Below the pieces are notes generated by a model. That model was not told the origin of the DNA. It did no database searches and saw nothing but the letters and a program-made list of their open reading frames with translations. This document shows, in pieces, positions 52,404 through 61,122 of a DNA stretch of 64,000 bases (position 1 is its first letter; each line of letters begins with the position of its first letter). Both the position numbers and the translations under genes were made by a program. The DNA comes from Rhizobiales bacterium 62-17 (lineage in GTDB: Bacteria; Pseudomonadota; Alphaproteobacteria; Rhizobiales; Beijerinckiaceae): positions 26,185 through 90,184 of the forward strand of contig MKVW01000004.1 of the NCBI GenBank assembly GCA_001898965.1, read 5' to 3'.

Positions 52404-53198
52404 ATGCGCCCTTATCTTGATCTCATGCGCCGCATTCTGGAAACGGGAGCGGACAAATCCGACCGGACCGGCACCGGCACCCGCTCGCTGTTTGGCGCAC
52501 AGATGCGCTTCGATCTCCGCGAAGGCTTTCCGCTGGTCACCACCAAGCGCGTCCATATCAAATCCATCGTCCATGAACTGCTATGGTTCATCGCCGGCGA
52601 CACCAACATCCGCTATCTCAACGACAATGGCGTCACCATTTGGGACGAGTGGGCCGACGCCAACGGCGATCTCGGCCCGGTCTATGGCCATCAGTGGCGC
52701 TCCTGGACGGGGGCCGACGGCCAGACCTTCGATCAGCTCAAGACGCTACTCGCCGACATCAAGCGCAATCCTGATTCGCGCCGGCTGATCCTGTCGGCCT
52801 GGAATGTCGCCGACCTGCCAGCCATGAAACTGGCGCCCTGCCACTGCCTGTTCCAGTTCTACGTCGCCAACGGCCGCCTGTCCTGCCAGCTCTACCAGCG
52901 CTCGGCCGATATGTTCCTGGGCGTGCCGTTCAATATCGCGAGCTATGCCTTGCTCACCCATATGATCGCGCAGGTGAGCGGGCTTGAGGTTGGCGATTTC
53001 GTCCACACCTTCGGCGACGTGCATCTTTACAATAATCATTTCGAGCAGGCCCGCCTGCAATTGACGCGCGAGCCCCGGCCGCTGCCGCGCCTGAAACTCA
53101 ATCCGGCGGTGAAATCGCTGTTCGATTTCCACTATGACGACATTGCCTTCGAGAACTACGATCCCCACCCGCTGATCAAAGCCCCGGTGGCGGTGTGA
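52404..53198 (+). CDS. thyA: Thymidylate synthase
   Basis: Makes dTMP from dUMP using methylene-tetrahydrofolate, 264 residues, normal for Thy[11 protein letters not shown] near residue 22 is the phosphate-binding region, [10 protein letters not shown] follows near residue 93, the catalytic cysteine is in [12 protein letters not shown] near residue 146, and [17 protein letters not shown] and GDVHLYNNH complete the site. It overlaps folA by 4 bp (GTGA), so the enzyme that consumes the folate and the one that regenerates it are translated together. Confidence 0.98.
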   Translation: MRPYLDLMRRILETGADKSDRTGTGTRSLFGAQMRFDLREGFPLVTTKRVHIKSIVHELLWFIAGDTNIRYLNDNGVTIWDEWADANGDLGPVYGHQWRSWTGADGQTFDQLKTLLADIKRNPDSRRLILSAWNVADLPAMKLAPCHCLFQFYVANGRLSCQLYQRSADMFLGVPFNIASYALLTHMIAQVSGLEVGDFVHTFGDVHLYNNHFEQARLQLTREPRPLPRLKLNPAVKSLFDFHYDDIAFENYDPHPLIKAPVAV

Positions 53199-53737
53199 AC
53201 GCCGACACATCCGGTTCCCTTCCCATCGTCCTGGTTGCTGCCGTCGCCCGCAATGGCGTCATCGGCGGCGACAACCGGCTACTCTGGCGCCTGTCCACCG
53301 ATCTGAAGCGCTACAAGGCCCTGACCTGGGGCAAACCGATGGTCATGGGGCGCAAGACCTTCGAATCGATCGGCAAGGCCCTGCCCGGCCGCGAAACCAT
53401 TGTGATCACCCGCAATCGCGATTTCGCCGCGCCCGGCGTCCAGACCGCGCCGACCCTGGAAGCGGCGCTTGAGCTCGCCCGCACCCGGGCGCAGGCCATG
53501 GGCGCCGACGCGATCATCGTCGCCGGCGGCGGCGAGATTTACGCCCAGGCCATGCCATTCGCCACCCGGCTCGAGATCACCGAGGTCGACCTGGCGCCCC
53601 CCGGAGATACGTATTTCCCCGAGGTTGACGCCGGCGCCTGGCGTCTGGTCCAACGCATCGCCCATGGACCTGGCGGCCTGGAACTCGGCCCCAACGACCA
53701 GGCGCCATTTACCTTCGTCACCTACGAACGATCGTAA
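53195..53737 (+). CDS. folA: Dihydrofolate reductase
   Basis: Regenerates tetrahydrofolate after ThyA, 180 residues. [20 protein letters not shown] near residue 12 contains the Met20-like loop and a Leu-Trp pair; [16 protein letters not shown] is the cofactor-binding motif and [15 protein letters not shown] the glycine pair. The GTG start overlaps the thyA TGA. Length is near the upper end for bacterial FolA. Confidence 0.97.
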   Translation: MNADTSGSLPIVLVAAVARNGVIGGDNRLLWRLSTDLKRYKALTWGKPMVMGRKTFESIGKALPGRETIVITRNRDFAAPGVQTAPTLEAALELARTRAQAMGADAIIVAGGGEIYAQAMPFATRLEITEVDLAPPGDTYFPEVDAGAWRLVQRIAHGPGGLELGPNDQAPFTFVTYERS

Positions 53738-53836
53738 ATCCGGCCTATACGTTGAAAACCAGCCCAATAGCGCTTATTTGCCTAGGGCTTTGCGCAGATT
53801 GGCCGCGTCCGCGGCGAGGGGAACGAAGGGAAATTC

Positions 53837-55015
53837 ATGCCCTGGAATAATCAGAGCGGCGGGGGCGGACCCTGGCGTCCGAACAACAACAACCCAGGCC
53901 CGTGGGGACAAGGTCCGTCCGGCAATGGCCCCGGCGGCCCGACGCCGGATCTGGAGGAATTGCTACGCCGCAGCCAGGATCGCCTGAAACAGGTGGTTCC
54001 GGGCGGTTTCATGGGCGGCGCCGGTTTCGCTCTCGTCGCCGCCGCAGCAGCAGCCATCTGGCTCGCCAGCGGCATTTACACGGTACAGCCCAACGAAGCC
54101 GGCCTCGAAATGGTCTTCGGCCGCTTCACCAACCGCACCGAGAACGGCCTGCGCTATAACTGGCCGGCGCCGATCGGCAGCGTCATCAAGCTGCGCGTCA
54201 CCGACCGCAACAGCATCGACATCGGCTTCCGCACCCGCGAAGACCCGCGCCGCCCCAACAATCAGACCCAGAGCGACGTGCCCGAGGAAAGCCTGATGCT
54301 GACGGGCGATGAAAACATCGCCGACGTCAAATTCCGCGTCATCTGGCAGATCGATCCGACCAAGCCGGAGGAATATGCCTTCAACGTGCGTGACGTGCGC
54401 GAGACCATCAAGGCGGTTTCGGAAAGCGCCATGCGCGAGATCGTCGGCCGCACGCAGATCCAGAAGATCCTGACCGCCGAACGTAAGGTGATCGAACCGG
54501 CCGCCCAGGAACTGACCCAGCGCGTGCTCAACGATTACAAGGCCGGCGTGCAGGTCTTGCAGGTGCAATTGCTCTCGGTCGACCCGCCGGAACAGGTCAT
54601 CGCCGCCTTCCGCGACGTGACCGCCGCGCAGCAGGATCTCGACCGTCTGCGCAACGAAGCCGAAGCCTACGCCAACCGCGTCGTACCGGAAGCGCGTGGT
54701 AGCGCCGCCCGCATCCTGCAGGAAGCGGACGCCTATCGCGAGCAGACCGTCGCCGAAGCACGCGGTCAAGCCTCGCGCTTCAGCCAGGTCTACGAACAAT
54801 ATCGCCACGCGCCCGACGTGACGCGCGAGCGCATGTATCTCGAAACCATGGAGCGCGTTTTGGCGGGCGCCAATAAGATCATTCTCGATCAGAACTCCGG
54901 CCAGGGCCAGGGTGGTGTCGTGCCGGTTCTGCCGCTCGGCCAACTGCTCGACTCGTCAGCTGCCTCGGGTGCCGCCACGCAGCCGCCCGCGCAACCGCAG
55001 GGAGCGCGCCGATGA
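53837..55015 (+). CDS. hflK: FtsH protease modulator HflK
   Basis: Membrane-anchored SPFH/band-7 protein that forms the HflKC cage around FtsH. A 392-residue protein: Gly/Pro/Asn-rich cytoplasmic N-terminus (residues 1-55), one membrane helix (GFALVAAAAAAIWLASGIYTV core near residue 65), the band-7 domain beginning VQPNEAGLEMVFGRFTNRTENG, a long helix (TAAQQDLDRLRNEAEAYANRVVPEARG) and a Gln/Ala-rich tail. It overlaps hflC by 4 bp. Confidence 0.96.
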   Translation: MPWNNQSGGGGPWRPNNNNPGPWGQGPSGNGPGGPTPDLEELLRRSQDRLKQVVPGGFMGGAGFALVAAAAAAIWLASGIYTVQPNEAGLEMVFGRFTNRTENGLRYNWPAPIGSVIKLRVTDRNSIDIGFRTREDPRRPNNQTQSDVPEESLMLTGDENIADVKFRVIWQIDPTKPEEYAFNVRDVRETIKAVSESAMREIVGRTQIQKILTAERKVIEPAAQELTQRVLNDYKAGVQVLQVQLLSVDPPEQVIAAFRDVTAAQQDLDRLRNEAEAYANRVVPEARGSAARILQEADAYREQTVAEARGQASRFSQVYEQYRHAPDVTRERMYLETMERVLAGANKIILDQNSGQGQGGVVPVLPLGQLLDSSAASGAATQPPAQPQGARR

Positions 55016-55935
55016 ACCGCTCCGTCTTCGGCTTCGCCGGCATCATCGTTCTCGTGGCGTTGATCTTCGTCGGCTACAACTCGCTGTTCACGGTCAATCA
55101 GACCGAACATGCCCTGCTGCTGCGCTTCGGCGAGCCGGTTCCCGGCCGCGCCGTCGTCAAGCAGCCGGGCCTGCACTTCAAGGCGCCGTTCGTCGAAAAC
55201 GTCGTCTATTTCGACAACCGCATCCTCGACCTCGAAACGCCGAAACAGGAAGTCCTCGCCTCCGACAACAACCGCATCGAGGTCGACGCCTTCTTGCGTT
55301 ATCGCATCACCGACATCCTGCAGTTCTACCGTTCGGTGCGCACGATCAACGGCGGCAACAACCAGCTCTCGTCGATCCTCAACTCGGCGGTGCGCCGCGT
55401 GCTCGGCGAATCCACCATGGTTCAACTGGTGCGCGATGACCGCTCCAACCTGATGCGCCGCATCAAGGAACAGGTGAACCAGGAATCGACCCGGTTCGGC
55501 GTCGAGATCAATGACGTGCGCATCCGTCGCGCCGACTTGCCCCGGCAGATTTCCGAACAGGTGTTTCGCCGCATGCAGACCGAGCGCGCCAGGGAAGCGG
55601 CCGACTACCGCGCCCAGGGTGCCGAACAGGCGCAGCGCATCACCGCCAAGGCCGATCGCGACGTGATCGTGCTGCGCGCCGAAGCGCAACGCCAGGCCGA
55701 CCAGACCCGAGGCGAAGGCGATGCGGAGCGCAACAAGATCTTCGCCGAAGCCTTTGGCAAGGACCCGAATTTCTTCGCGTTCTACCGCTCCATGCAGGCC
55801 TACGAGGCCGGCCTGAAGCCGGGCGAGACCCGCATGGTCATCAGCCCGACGTCGGAGTTTTTCCGCTATTTCAACCGCCCAAGCGGTGGTGCGGCGGCCC
55901 CCGCCCCCGCTCCGGCGGCCAAACCTGGCAATTGA
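55012..55935 (+). CDS. hflC: FtsH protease modulator HflC
   Basis: Partner of HflK, 307 residues. A single N-terminal membrane helix (GFAGIIVLVALIFVGYNSLF core) is followed by the SPFH domain (VNQTEHALLLRFGEPVPG, PGLHFKAPFVENVVYFDNRIL in part) and a helical C-terminal region with RMQTERAREAADYRAQGAEQAQ type repeats. The proximity to degP groups envelope protein quality control. Ends with a Pro/Ala tail. Confidence 0.96.
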   Translation: MNRSVFGFAGIIVLVALIFVGYNSLFTVNQTEHALLLRFGEPVPGRAVVKQPGLHFKAPFVENVVYFDNRILDLETPKQEVLASDNNRIEVDAFLRYRITDILQFYRSVRTINGGNNQLSSILNSAVRRVLGESTMVQLVRDDRSNLMRRIKEQVNQESTRFGVEINDVRIRRADLPRQISEQVFRRMQTERAREAADYRAQGAEQAQRITAKADRDVIVLRAEAQRQADQTRGEGDAERNKIFAEAFGKDPNFFAFYRSMQAYEAGLKPGETRMVISPTSEFFRYFNRPSGGAAAPAPAPAAKPGN

Positions 55936-55975
55936 GCTTGGCTTTCCGCCCGTGACGATTGAGTAAGACACCAGT

Positions 55976-56010
55976 TTCGGCGCAGACTTGAACTTCAAGT
56001 CTGCGCCGAA
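55976..56010. repeat. 35-bp near-perfect palindrome between hflC and degP
   Basis: TTCGGCGCAGACTTGAA (55976-55992), one central C, and TTCAAGTCTGCGCCGAA (55994-56010): arms of 17 bp without mismatch. No U-tract follows in either direction. It is 40 bp after hflC and about 116 bp before degP. It may be the hflC 3' hairpin or an operator for degP; the near absence of a loop favours a DNA-level element. Confidence 0.85.
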
Positions 56011-56126
56011 TGTCCTATATGGGACTGACATTCCCGTGATCAGGCGAAAAAGCGTCCGCTTTTCTGCCGGAATGTAAGGTAAAACAAGGATCGGCCCGCA
56101 ACCGAAAGGGGCCAATCGAGGAGAAG

Positions 56127-57686
56127 ATGTCGATGACCAAACCGGTGATCTTGGCGAAAGGCACCTCTGCCCCGCGCTCCCTGGCCCCGCGCCTGCGGCG
56201 CGCCTCTGCGGCGCTGCTGATCGCCCTCGGCGCAGGATCGGCCACCCTCGTGCCTCTGGCCCCCGTCCCGGCGCTCGCCCGCGCCACGCCGGAAAGCTTC
56301 GCCGATCTGGCCGGGCAGGTGTCCGACGCCGTGGTCAATATTTCCGTGTCTCAGGCCGTCGCCGACCGCCGCACCGGTCCGGGCCTCAGCCCCAACATTC
56401 CCCGCGGCACCCCCTTCGACGATCTGTTCGAGGAATTCTTCCGCCGCCGCGGCCAGGGCCAAGGCCAGGACGAGAGCGGCCCGCAGCGTCCGCAGCGCCG
56501 TTCCAATTCGCTCGGCTCCGGCTTCGTCATCGATCCCTCGGGCATCGTCGTCACCAACAACCACGTGGTCGGCGACGCCACCGACGTGACGGTGATCTTC
56601 ACCGACGGCAGCCGCCTGAAGGCGGAAATCATCGGCAAGGATTCCAAGAGCGACGTGGCGGTGCTGCGCGTCAAGCCGGAAAAGCCGCTGAAGGCGGTGA
56701 AGTTCGGCGACAGCAACAAAACGCGCGTCGGCGACTGGGTGATGGCCGTCGGCAATCCCTTCGGCCTCGGCGGCACGGTGACCGTCGGCATTCTCTCGGC
56801 ACGTAACCGCAACATCAACAGCGGTCCCTACGACGACTATCTGCAGACCGACGCCTCGATCAATCGCGGCAATTCCGGCGGTCCGCTGTTCAACATGGAC
56901 GGCGAAGTGATCGGCGTGAACACCGCGATTCTGTCGCCGTCGGGCGGCTCGGTCGGCATCGGCTTCGCCTCGCCCTCCAATGTCATCGCGCCGTTGGTCG
57001 AGCAGTTGCAGAAGTTCGGCGAGACGCGTCGCGGCTGGCTTGGCGTGAAAATCCAGGCCGTCGATGACGATGTCGCCGACAGCCTCGGCCTCGGCAAGGC
57101 ACGCGGCGCTCTGGTCGCCGGCGTTGACGACAAGGGCCCGGCGAAACCCGCCGGCATCAAGGCCGGTGACGTCATCGTCAAATTCGACGGCAACGAGGTG
57201 AAGACCTCGACCGATCTGCCGCGCATCGTCGCCAGCACCGCCGTCGGCAAGGAAGTCGACGTCGCCATCGTGCGCGGCGGCAAGGAGCAAACCTTGAAGG
57301 TGAAGCTCGGCCGCCTCGAGGATGGCGAACGTCAGGCTTCGCTGAACTCCGGCCGCAACGACGCCGTGCCGGAGCCGCGCACGACGACGCAAAAGGCGCT
57401 GGGGATGGAGTTCTCCAACCTCAATGACGCCAATCGCTCGAAATATGCGATCAAGGAGGGCGTAAAGGGCGTGGTGGTGACCAATGTCGATCCCAATTCG
57501 CCGGCCGCCGACAAGCGCATCCAGGCTGGTGATACGATCGTCGAAATCAATCAGGAAGCCGTCAATCAGCCGGTCGATGTGGCCAACAAGATGAAGACGG
57601 CGAAGGAACAAGGCCGCAAATCGGCGCTGTTCCTGGTTGCCAATTCCCAGGGTGAAGTGCGCTTCGTCGCCTTGCCGGTGGAATAA
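56127..57686 (+). CDS. DegP/DegQ-type periplasmic serine protease (Do family)
   Basis: HtrA-family protease/chaperone in the periplasm, 519 residues. A long, twin-arginine-free signal region (RRASAALLIALGAGSATL) ends before ATPESFADL. Catalytic His is in VVTNNHVVGDA near residue 145, Asp in DSKSDVAVLRV and Ser in RGNSGGPLFN; two PDZ domains follow (from about 300 and 420, ending ALFLVANSQGEVRFVAL). An insert of Gly/Gln-rich residues after the first strands (RRGQGQGQDE) is the usual LA loop position. Either ATG 56127 or 56133 may start; GAGGAG lies ahead. A strong terminator follows. Confidence 0.95.
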   Translation: MSMTKPVILAKGTSAPRSLAPRLRRASAALLIALGAGSATLVPLAPVPALARATPESFADLAGQVSDAVVNISVSQAVADRRTGPGLSPNIPRGTPFDDLFEEFFRRRGQGQGQDESGPQRPQRRSNSLGSGFVIDPSGIVVTNNHVVGDATDVTVIFTDGSRLKAEIIGKDSKSDVAVLRVKPEKPLKAVKFGDSNKTRVGDWVMAVGNPFGLGGTVTVGILSARNRNINSGPYDDYLQTDASINRGNSGGPLFNMDGEVIGVNTAILSPSGGSVGIGFASPSNVIAPLVEQLQKFGETRRGWLGVKIQAVDDDVADSLGLGKARGALVAGVDDKGPAKPAGIKAGDVIVKFDGNEVKTSTDLPRIVASTAVGKEVDVAIVRGGKEQTLKVKLGRLEDGERQASLNSGRNDAVPEPRTTTQKALGMEFSNLNDANRSKYAIKEGVKGVVVTNVDPNSPAADKRIQAGDTIVEINQEAVNQPVDVANKMKTAKEQGRKSALFLVANSQGEVRFVALPVE

Positions 57687-57712
57687 GCACCACCCGAAAC
57701 GAACGGAAACCG

Positions 57713-57748
57713 ATCGCTCCGCGTGCCAACACGCGGAGCGATTTTTTT
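57713..57748 (+). terminator. Strong intrinsic terminator after degP
   Basis: ATCGCTCCGCGTG (57713-57725), loop CCAA, CACGCGGAGCGAT (57730-57742): 13-bp perfect stem running into seven T residues (57742-57748). It ends the degP transcript 27 bp after the stop and separates it from convergent serB. Confidence 0.95.
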
Positions 57749-57756
57749 ATTGCCTT

Positions 57757-58698
57757 TTATTGTACCTGGCCGGAGACGAATTCGTCGCGGCGATAGCCCT
57801 GGATGAACAAGAGCGCGGTGAGATCGCTATGGTCGATGCGCGCATGGGCGGCTTCCGCCACCGCGGGCTTGGCATGGAAGGCGACACCGAGCCCCGCTTC
57901 GCCGAGCATAGCGAGATCATTGGCACCATCACCGACGGCCATCGTATCCTGACGGGCGATGGAACGAGCATCACGCAGTTCGATCAAGGAAGCCAGTTTC
58001 GCCTCGCGCCCCAGGATCGGCTCGCGCACAAGGCCAGCCAATTTGCCGTCTTCGACGATCAGCTCGTTCGAACGGTCTTCGTGGAAGCCGATCGTCTTGC
58101 CGATGCGCGTGGTGAACAGGGTGAAGCCGCCGGAGACCAAAGCCGTATAGGCGCCATTGGCGCGCATGGTCATCACCAGCTCGCGCCCGCCCGGCGTCAA
58201 AGTGATGCGCTCGGCGATCACCTTGTCGACCACGTCGGCGGACAGTCCCTTGAGCAGCGCCACGCGCTCGCGCAGCGCCGGCTCGAAGGCGATCTCGCCA
58301 CGCATGGCGCGTTCAGTGATCGCCGCCACATGTTCCTTCATGCCGACGAAAGCCGCCAGCTCGTCGATGCATTCCTGGCCAATCATGGTCGAATCCATGT
58401 CGGCGACGAACAGCTTCTTGCGCCGATGGCCATTGCGTTGGCACACCACATCAACCGGCAAAGCCTTCATCTCCTGCGCCATATCTTCCGCGTAGGAAGA
58501 CACCAGTTCGCGTTCGATGTCGGAATCGGGCTCGATGCGGGTGCCGCCGAGGTCGAATGTGATATCCACCGCCTCGTCGGGCGCCAGCCAGGCCGTCACC
58601 GTGCCATGGGGTACGATACGGGCGGCCTTGCGCACGATGTCGGCGCTGAGGGCCTTGCTACCGGGTTTGGCGATCAGGGTTGCGATATACGGTTCCAC
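57757..58698 (-). CDS. serB: Phosphoserine phosphatase
   Basis: Last step of serine synthesis, 313 residues. N-terminal ACT-like region (residues 1-95) precedes a HAD phosphatase: motif I FVADMDSTMIGQECIDELA with nucleophile Asp near residue 100, motif II VSGGFTLFTTRI near residue 190, Lys in a downstream helix and motif III MAVGDGANDLAMLGEAG. I place the start at GTG 58698, where the family-like sequence EPYIATLIAKPG begins; upstream in-frame sequence is unrelated and overlaps miaA. It is divergent from miaA across 72 bp. Confidence 0.95.
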   Translation of the reverse strand: MEPYIATLIAKPGSKALSADIVRKAARIVPHGTVTAWLAPDEAVDITFDLGGTRIEPDSDIERELVSSYAEDMAQEMKALPVDVVCQRNGHRRKKLFVADMDSTMIGQECIDELAAFVGMKEHVAAITERAMRGEIAFEPALRERVALLKGLSADVVDKVIAERITLTPGGRELVMTMRANGAYTALVSGGFTLFTTRIGKTIGFHEDRSNELIVEDGKLAGLVREPILGREAKLASLIELRDARSIARQDTMAVGDGANDLAMLGEAGLGVAFHAKPAVAEAAHARIDHSDLTALLFIQGYRRDEFVSGQVQ

Positions 58699-58770
58699 AG
58701 GGCATCCATCAAAAGGGCGGCACGACGCAGTGACAAGGCGCTGTGATCTGGGCCGCCGCGGAGCAAAGAT

Positions 58771-59667
58771 TTGGTTTCTGCCGTTCTCATCGCAGGCCCG
58801 ACGGCAAGCGGCAAGTCCGCGCTGGCGATTTCGCTGGGGCGCCGCCTGGGCGGGACCGTGATTAACGCCGATTCCATGCAGGTCTACCGGGATCTGCGGG
58901 TCATCACCGCGCGCCCGACGGCCGAGGAGGAGGCGACCCTGCCCCACCGCCTGTTCGGCCATGTCGACGCCGCCACCAATTATTCCACCGGCTTTTGGAT
59001 CGCCGACGCCCTCGCGACCATCAAAGCCGTGCGGGCCGAGGGCCGCCTGCCGATCCTGTGCGGCGGCACCGGCCTCTATTTCAAGGCGCTGCTGCGCGGC
59101 CTCTCCGACATCCCGAAAGTGCCCGATGACGTGCGTGCCCGCGTGCGGGCGCAGGCTGAAGGGCTGCCGCCGGCCGTTCTGCATGAACGCCTCAAGGCGC
59201 TTGATCCGCTGACGGCAGCCGGCCTGCGCCCGAGCGACCCGCAGCGCATCCTGCGTGCCCTGGAAGTGTTCGAGGCGACAGGCCAGCCGCTGAAGAGCTT
59301 TCAGGAAAAGCGCGCCGCGCCGTTGCTCGATGGCGCGCAGTGCCGCTGCATCTTCCTGGCGCCGGAGCGCGCTGAACTCTTCCAGCGCATCGACCGGCGT
59401 TTCGACTTGATGATGGAAGCGGGCGCGCTGGCGGAAGTCGAAGCGCTGGCTGCCCGCAATCTCGATCCCGCTTTACCGGCCATGCGCGCCCACGGCGTGC
59501 CGGGGCTCATCGCCTATCTACGCGGCACGATGACCCGCGAAGATGCCATCGCCAAAGGCAAGCTCGACACGCGCCACTATGCCAAGCGGCAGTTCACCTG
59601 GTTCCGCCACCAGCTTGCGGAGTTTGAATGGATGAGCGTCGAGGCGGCGCAAAGGCTCGCGCTTTAG
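58771..59667 (+). CDS. miaA: tRNA dimethylallyltransferase
   Basis: Adds dimethylallyl to A37 of tRNAs reading UNN codons, 298 residues. [15 protein letters not shown] near residue 8 is the P-loop, [24 protein letters not shown] the substrate loop, [14 protein letters not shown] and [21 protein letters not shown] further signatures, and [14 protein letters not shown] the tRNA-binding end. A TTG start is inferred because GGAG lies six bases upstream and the frame begins with family sequence at once. It is divergent from serB. Confidence 0.97.
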   Translation: MVSAVLIAGPTASGKSALAISLGRRLGGTVINADSMQVYRDLRVITARPTAEEEATLPHRLFGHVDAATNYSTGFWIADALATIKAVRAEGRLPILCGGTGLYFKALLRGLSDIPKVPDDVRARVRAQAEGLPPAVLHERLKALDPLTAAGLRPSDPQRILRALEVFEATGQPLKSFQEKRAAPLLDGAQCRCIFLAPERAELFQRIDRRFDLMMEAGALAEVEALAARNLDPALPAMRAHGVPGLIAYLRGTMTREDAIAKGKLDTRHYAKRQFTWFRHQLAEFEWMSVEAAQRLAL

Positions 59668-59671
59668 CGTG

Positions 59672-60523
59672 TCAATCGCCCGCGCATTGCGTCGAGGTCA
59701 CGGCCTCCAAACGGCCTGGGATCGAAGCGTTGCGGCTGAAGCCGCCGACAGGCGCCAAGACTTTCCACGTCCCATTCATGGTCAGCGTGCCGCTTGTCTC
59801 GGAGACGGTCTGCGTATAGCTGCCGCCGCCAGACCAAGGCACACCACCCGCCGAGCCACCCAGCGTAAACGCGCCTCCCGTCTCGCCCGACGGCGTGAAC
59901 GTGTAACGCTGACCCGACATCTTGCCCTTGGGGCTGAGAGTGAACGGCTTGGTGAGATCGCAGATCATATGATCGATCACCAGATCATGGGCGCTCACCG
60001 TGTAATGATACACTTTCTTCTTGCACATCTGATCGACGAGATCGGCGGCAATCTTGTCGGCCGTTTCAATGAGGTTGCTGTTCTTAACATTGCCTTCGAG
60101 CCACGCGACCGTCTTGCCGGTCACAAGATTGGTGACGTCAAGCACATAGTCGAGACCACCGTCATTATCGAAGCCGGCCGCGCCATTGACCGCGTCGGAC
60201 ACGACGACCTTGCTCTGGGAAAGACCGTTCTTCTGGGAATAGCCTTTGTTCTGCAGCATCTCTTCGGTCTGCCGTCCTCGGATCGCCTCTTGACTGACAT
60301 CGACGGCCTTGACGTCGCAGCGCCCGCTGCTTTGCGCCTTCTCTACGGCCGCCGCGATCGCGGAACGCAGCGCATTCTCGAAACGAGCGACCTCACCCGG
60401 CGCGGTTTGCCCCTCGTTCATCACCATGACATTACCCATGGCAATACGAATTTCCGCGGCCGCTGGCTGTATCAGGACCACCATCCCCGCCAACGCCCAA
60501 AGCGCATTCCGAACCACCATCAT
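59672..60523 (-). CDS. Exported protein of unknown function
   Basis: A 283-residue protein with signal peptide ending QPAAAEI. The N-half (RFENALRSAIAAAVEKAQ, DYVLDVTNLVTGKTVAWLEG) resembles the LpoB/CsgG-type fold of outer-membrane activators, but this is a weak impression. Three or four cysteines are present (GRCDVKA, DQMCKKK, HMICDLT, STQCAGD), and the C-half is Gly/Ser/Thr-rich beta-type sequence. The stop lies 3 bp from that of miaA (convergent). The function is unknown. Confidence 0.7.
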   Translation of the reverse strand: MMVVRNALWALAGMVVLIQPAAAEIRIAMGNVMVMNEGQTAPGEVARFENALRSAIAAAVEKAQSSGRCDVKAVDVSQEAIRGRQTEEMLQNKGYSQKNGLSQSKVVVSDAVNGAAGFDNDGGLDYVLDVTNLVTGKTVAWLEGNVKNSNLIETADKIAADLVDQMCKKKVYHYTVSAHDLVIDHMICDLTKPFTLSPKGKMSGQRYTFTPSGETGGAFTLGGSAGGVPWSGGGSYTQTVSETSGTLTMNGTWKVLAPVGGFSRNASIPGRLEAVTSTQCAGD

Positions 60524-60664
60524 CGCTGAAGCCCCGCCTTCGCCCCGTCGGCGGAAATCATCTTCGCATCCGCAAACATTTTCAACTGGCCTGGGCCGAC
60601 CTTGACCATTGACGGACCCGGCGCGCGGGGCTCTACTTCATTCAGACGATGAGGAGAGAACGCC

Positions 60665-61105
60665 ATGAAGCAGTCCGCTGGTCGCTCGACATTCCGCTGT
60701 GACGCCATTGCCCCCACCCTGGGCCGCCGTCATCTCCTCCTCGCCCTGGCCGCCCTGCCCTTGCTCGCCCGTCGCGCGCGCGCCGAGCAAGGTCTGAAAA
60801 TCGGCACGCTCGTCGATGCGCAGGGTCATGCCAGCGCGCAAGCCGTCGTGGCCAATGGCCAATCCATTACCCTGCGCGGCTATTACGCCCCAACGACCGC
60901 CGACGGCCGCTTCGATCTCTACGAAGGCCCCGCCGCCCCCTGCCAACTCTGCGGCATGATCCACGATGCCGGCGCCAATATCAGCGTCGAAGCCGAGGCA
61001 CCGGCCGATGCCGCCATGACAAAGATGATCGAGGTGACCGGCCGGCTCGCGGCCACAGCCGGAGAGCCACCGCGTCTCATTGCCGCCACCGCGTCCATCG
61101 CTTAG
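60665..61105 (+). CDS. Exported small protein with CxxC motif, unknown function
   Basis: A 146-residue protein with a twin-arginine-like signal (GRRHLLLALAALPLL) ending ARAEQ. The mature part is a small beta-rich domain with GQSITLRGYYAPTT and a PCQLCGMIHD motif, whose CxxC plus His/Met could bind copper or another metal or form a redox site. ATG 60665 begins the only frame with a signal. It precedes an exported amidohydrolase by 17 bp and is probably co-transcribed. Confidence 0.72.
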   Translation: MKQSAGRSTFRCDAIAPTLGRRHLLLALAALPLLARRARAEQGLKIGTLVDAQGHASAQAVVANGQSITLRGYYAPTTADGRFDLYEGPAAPCQLCGMIHDAGANISVEAEAPADAAMTKMIEVTGRLAATAGEPPRLIAATASIA

Positions 61106-61122
61106 CCGCAAAGGTTACTCCC

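Noticed and set aside
56040..57611. 523-codon frame antisense to degP
   Set aside because: The DegP catalytic triad and PDZ domains are intact on the plus strand; the antisense product has low-complexity His/Asp-rich sequence only.
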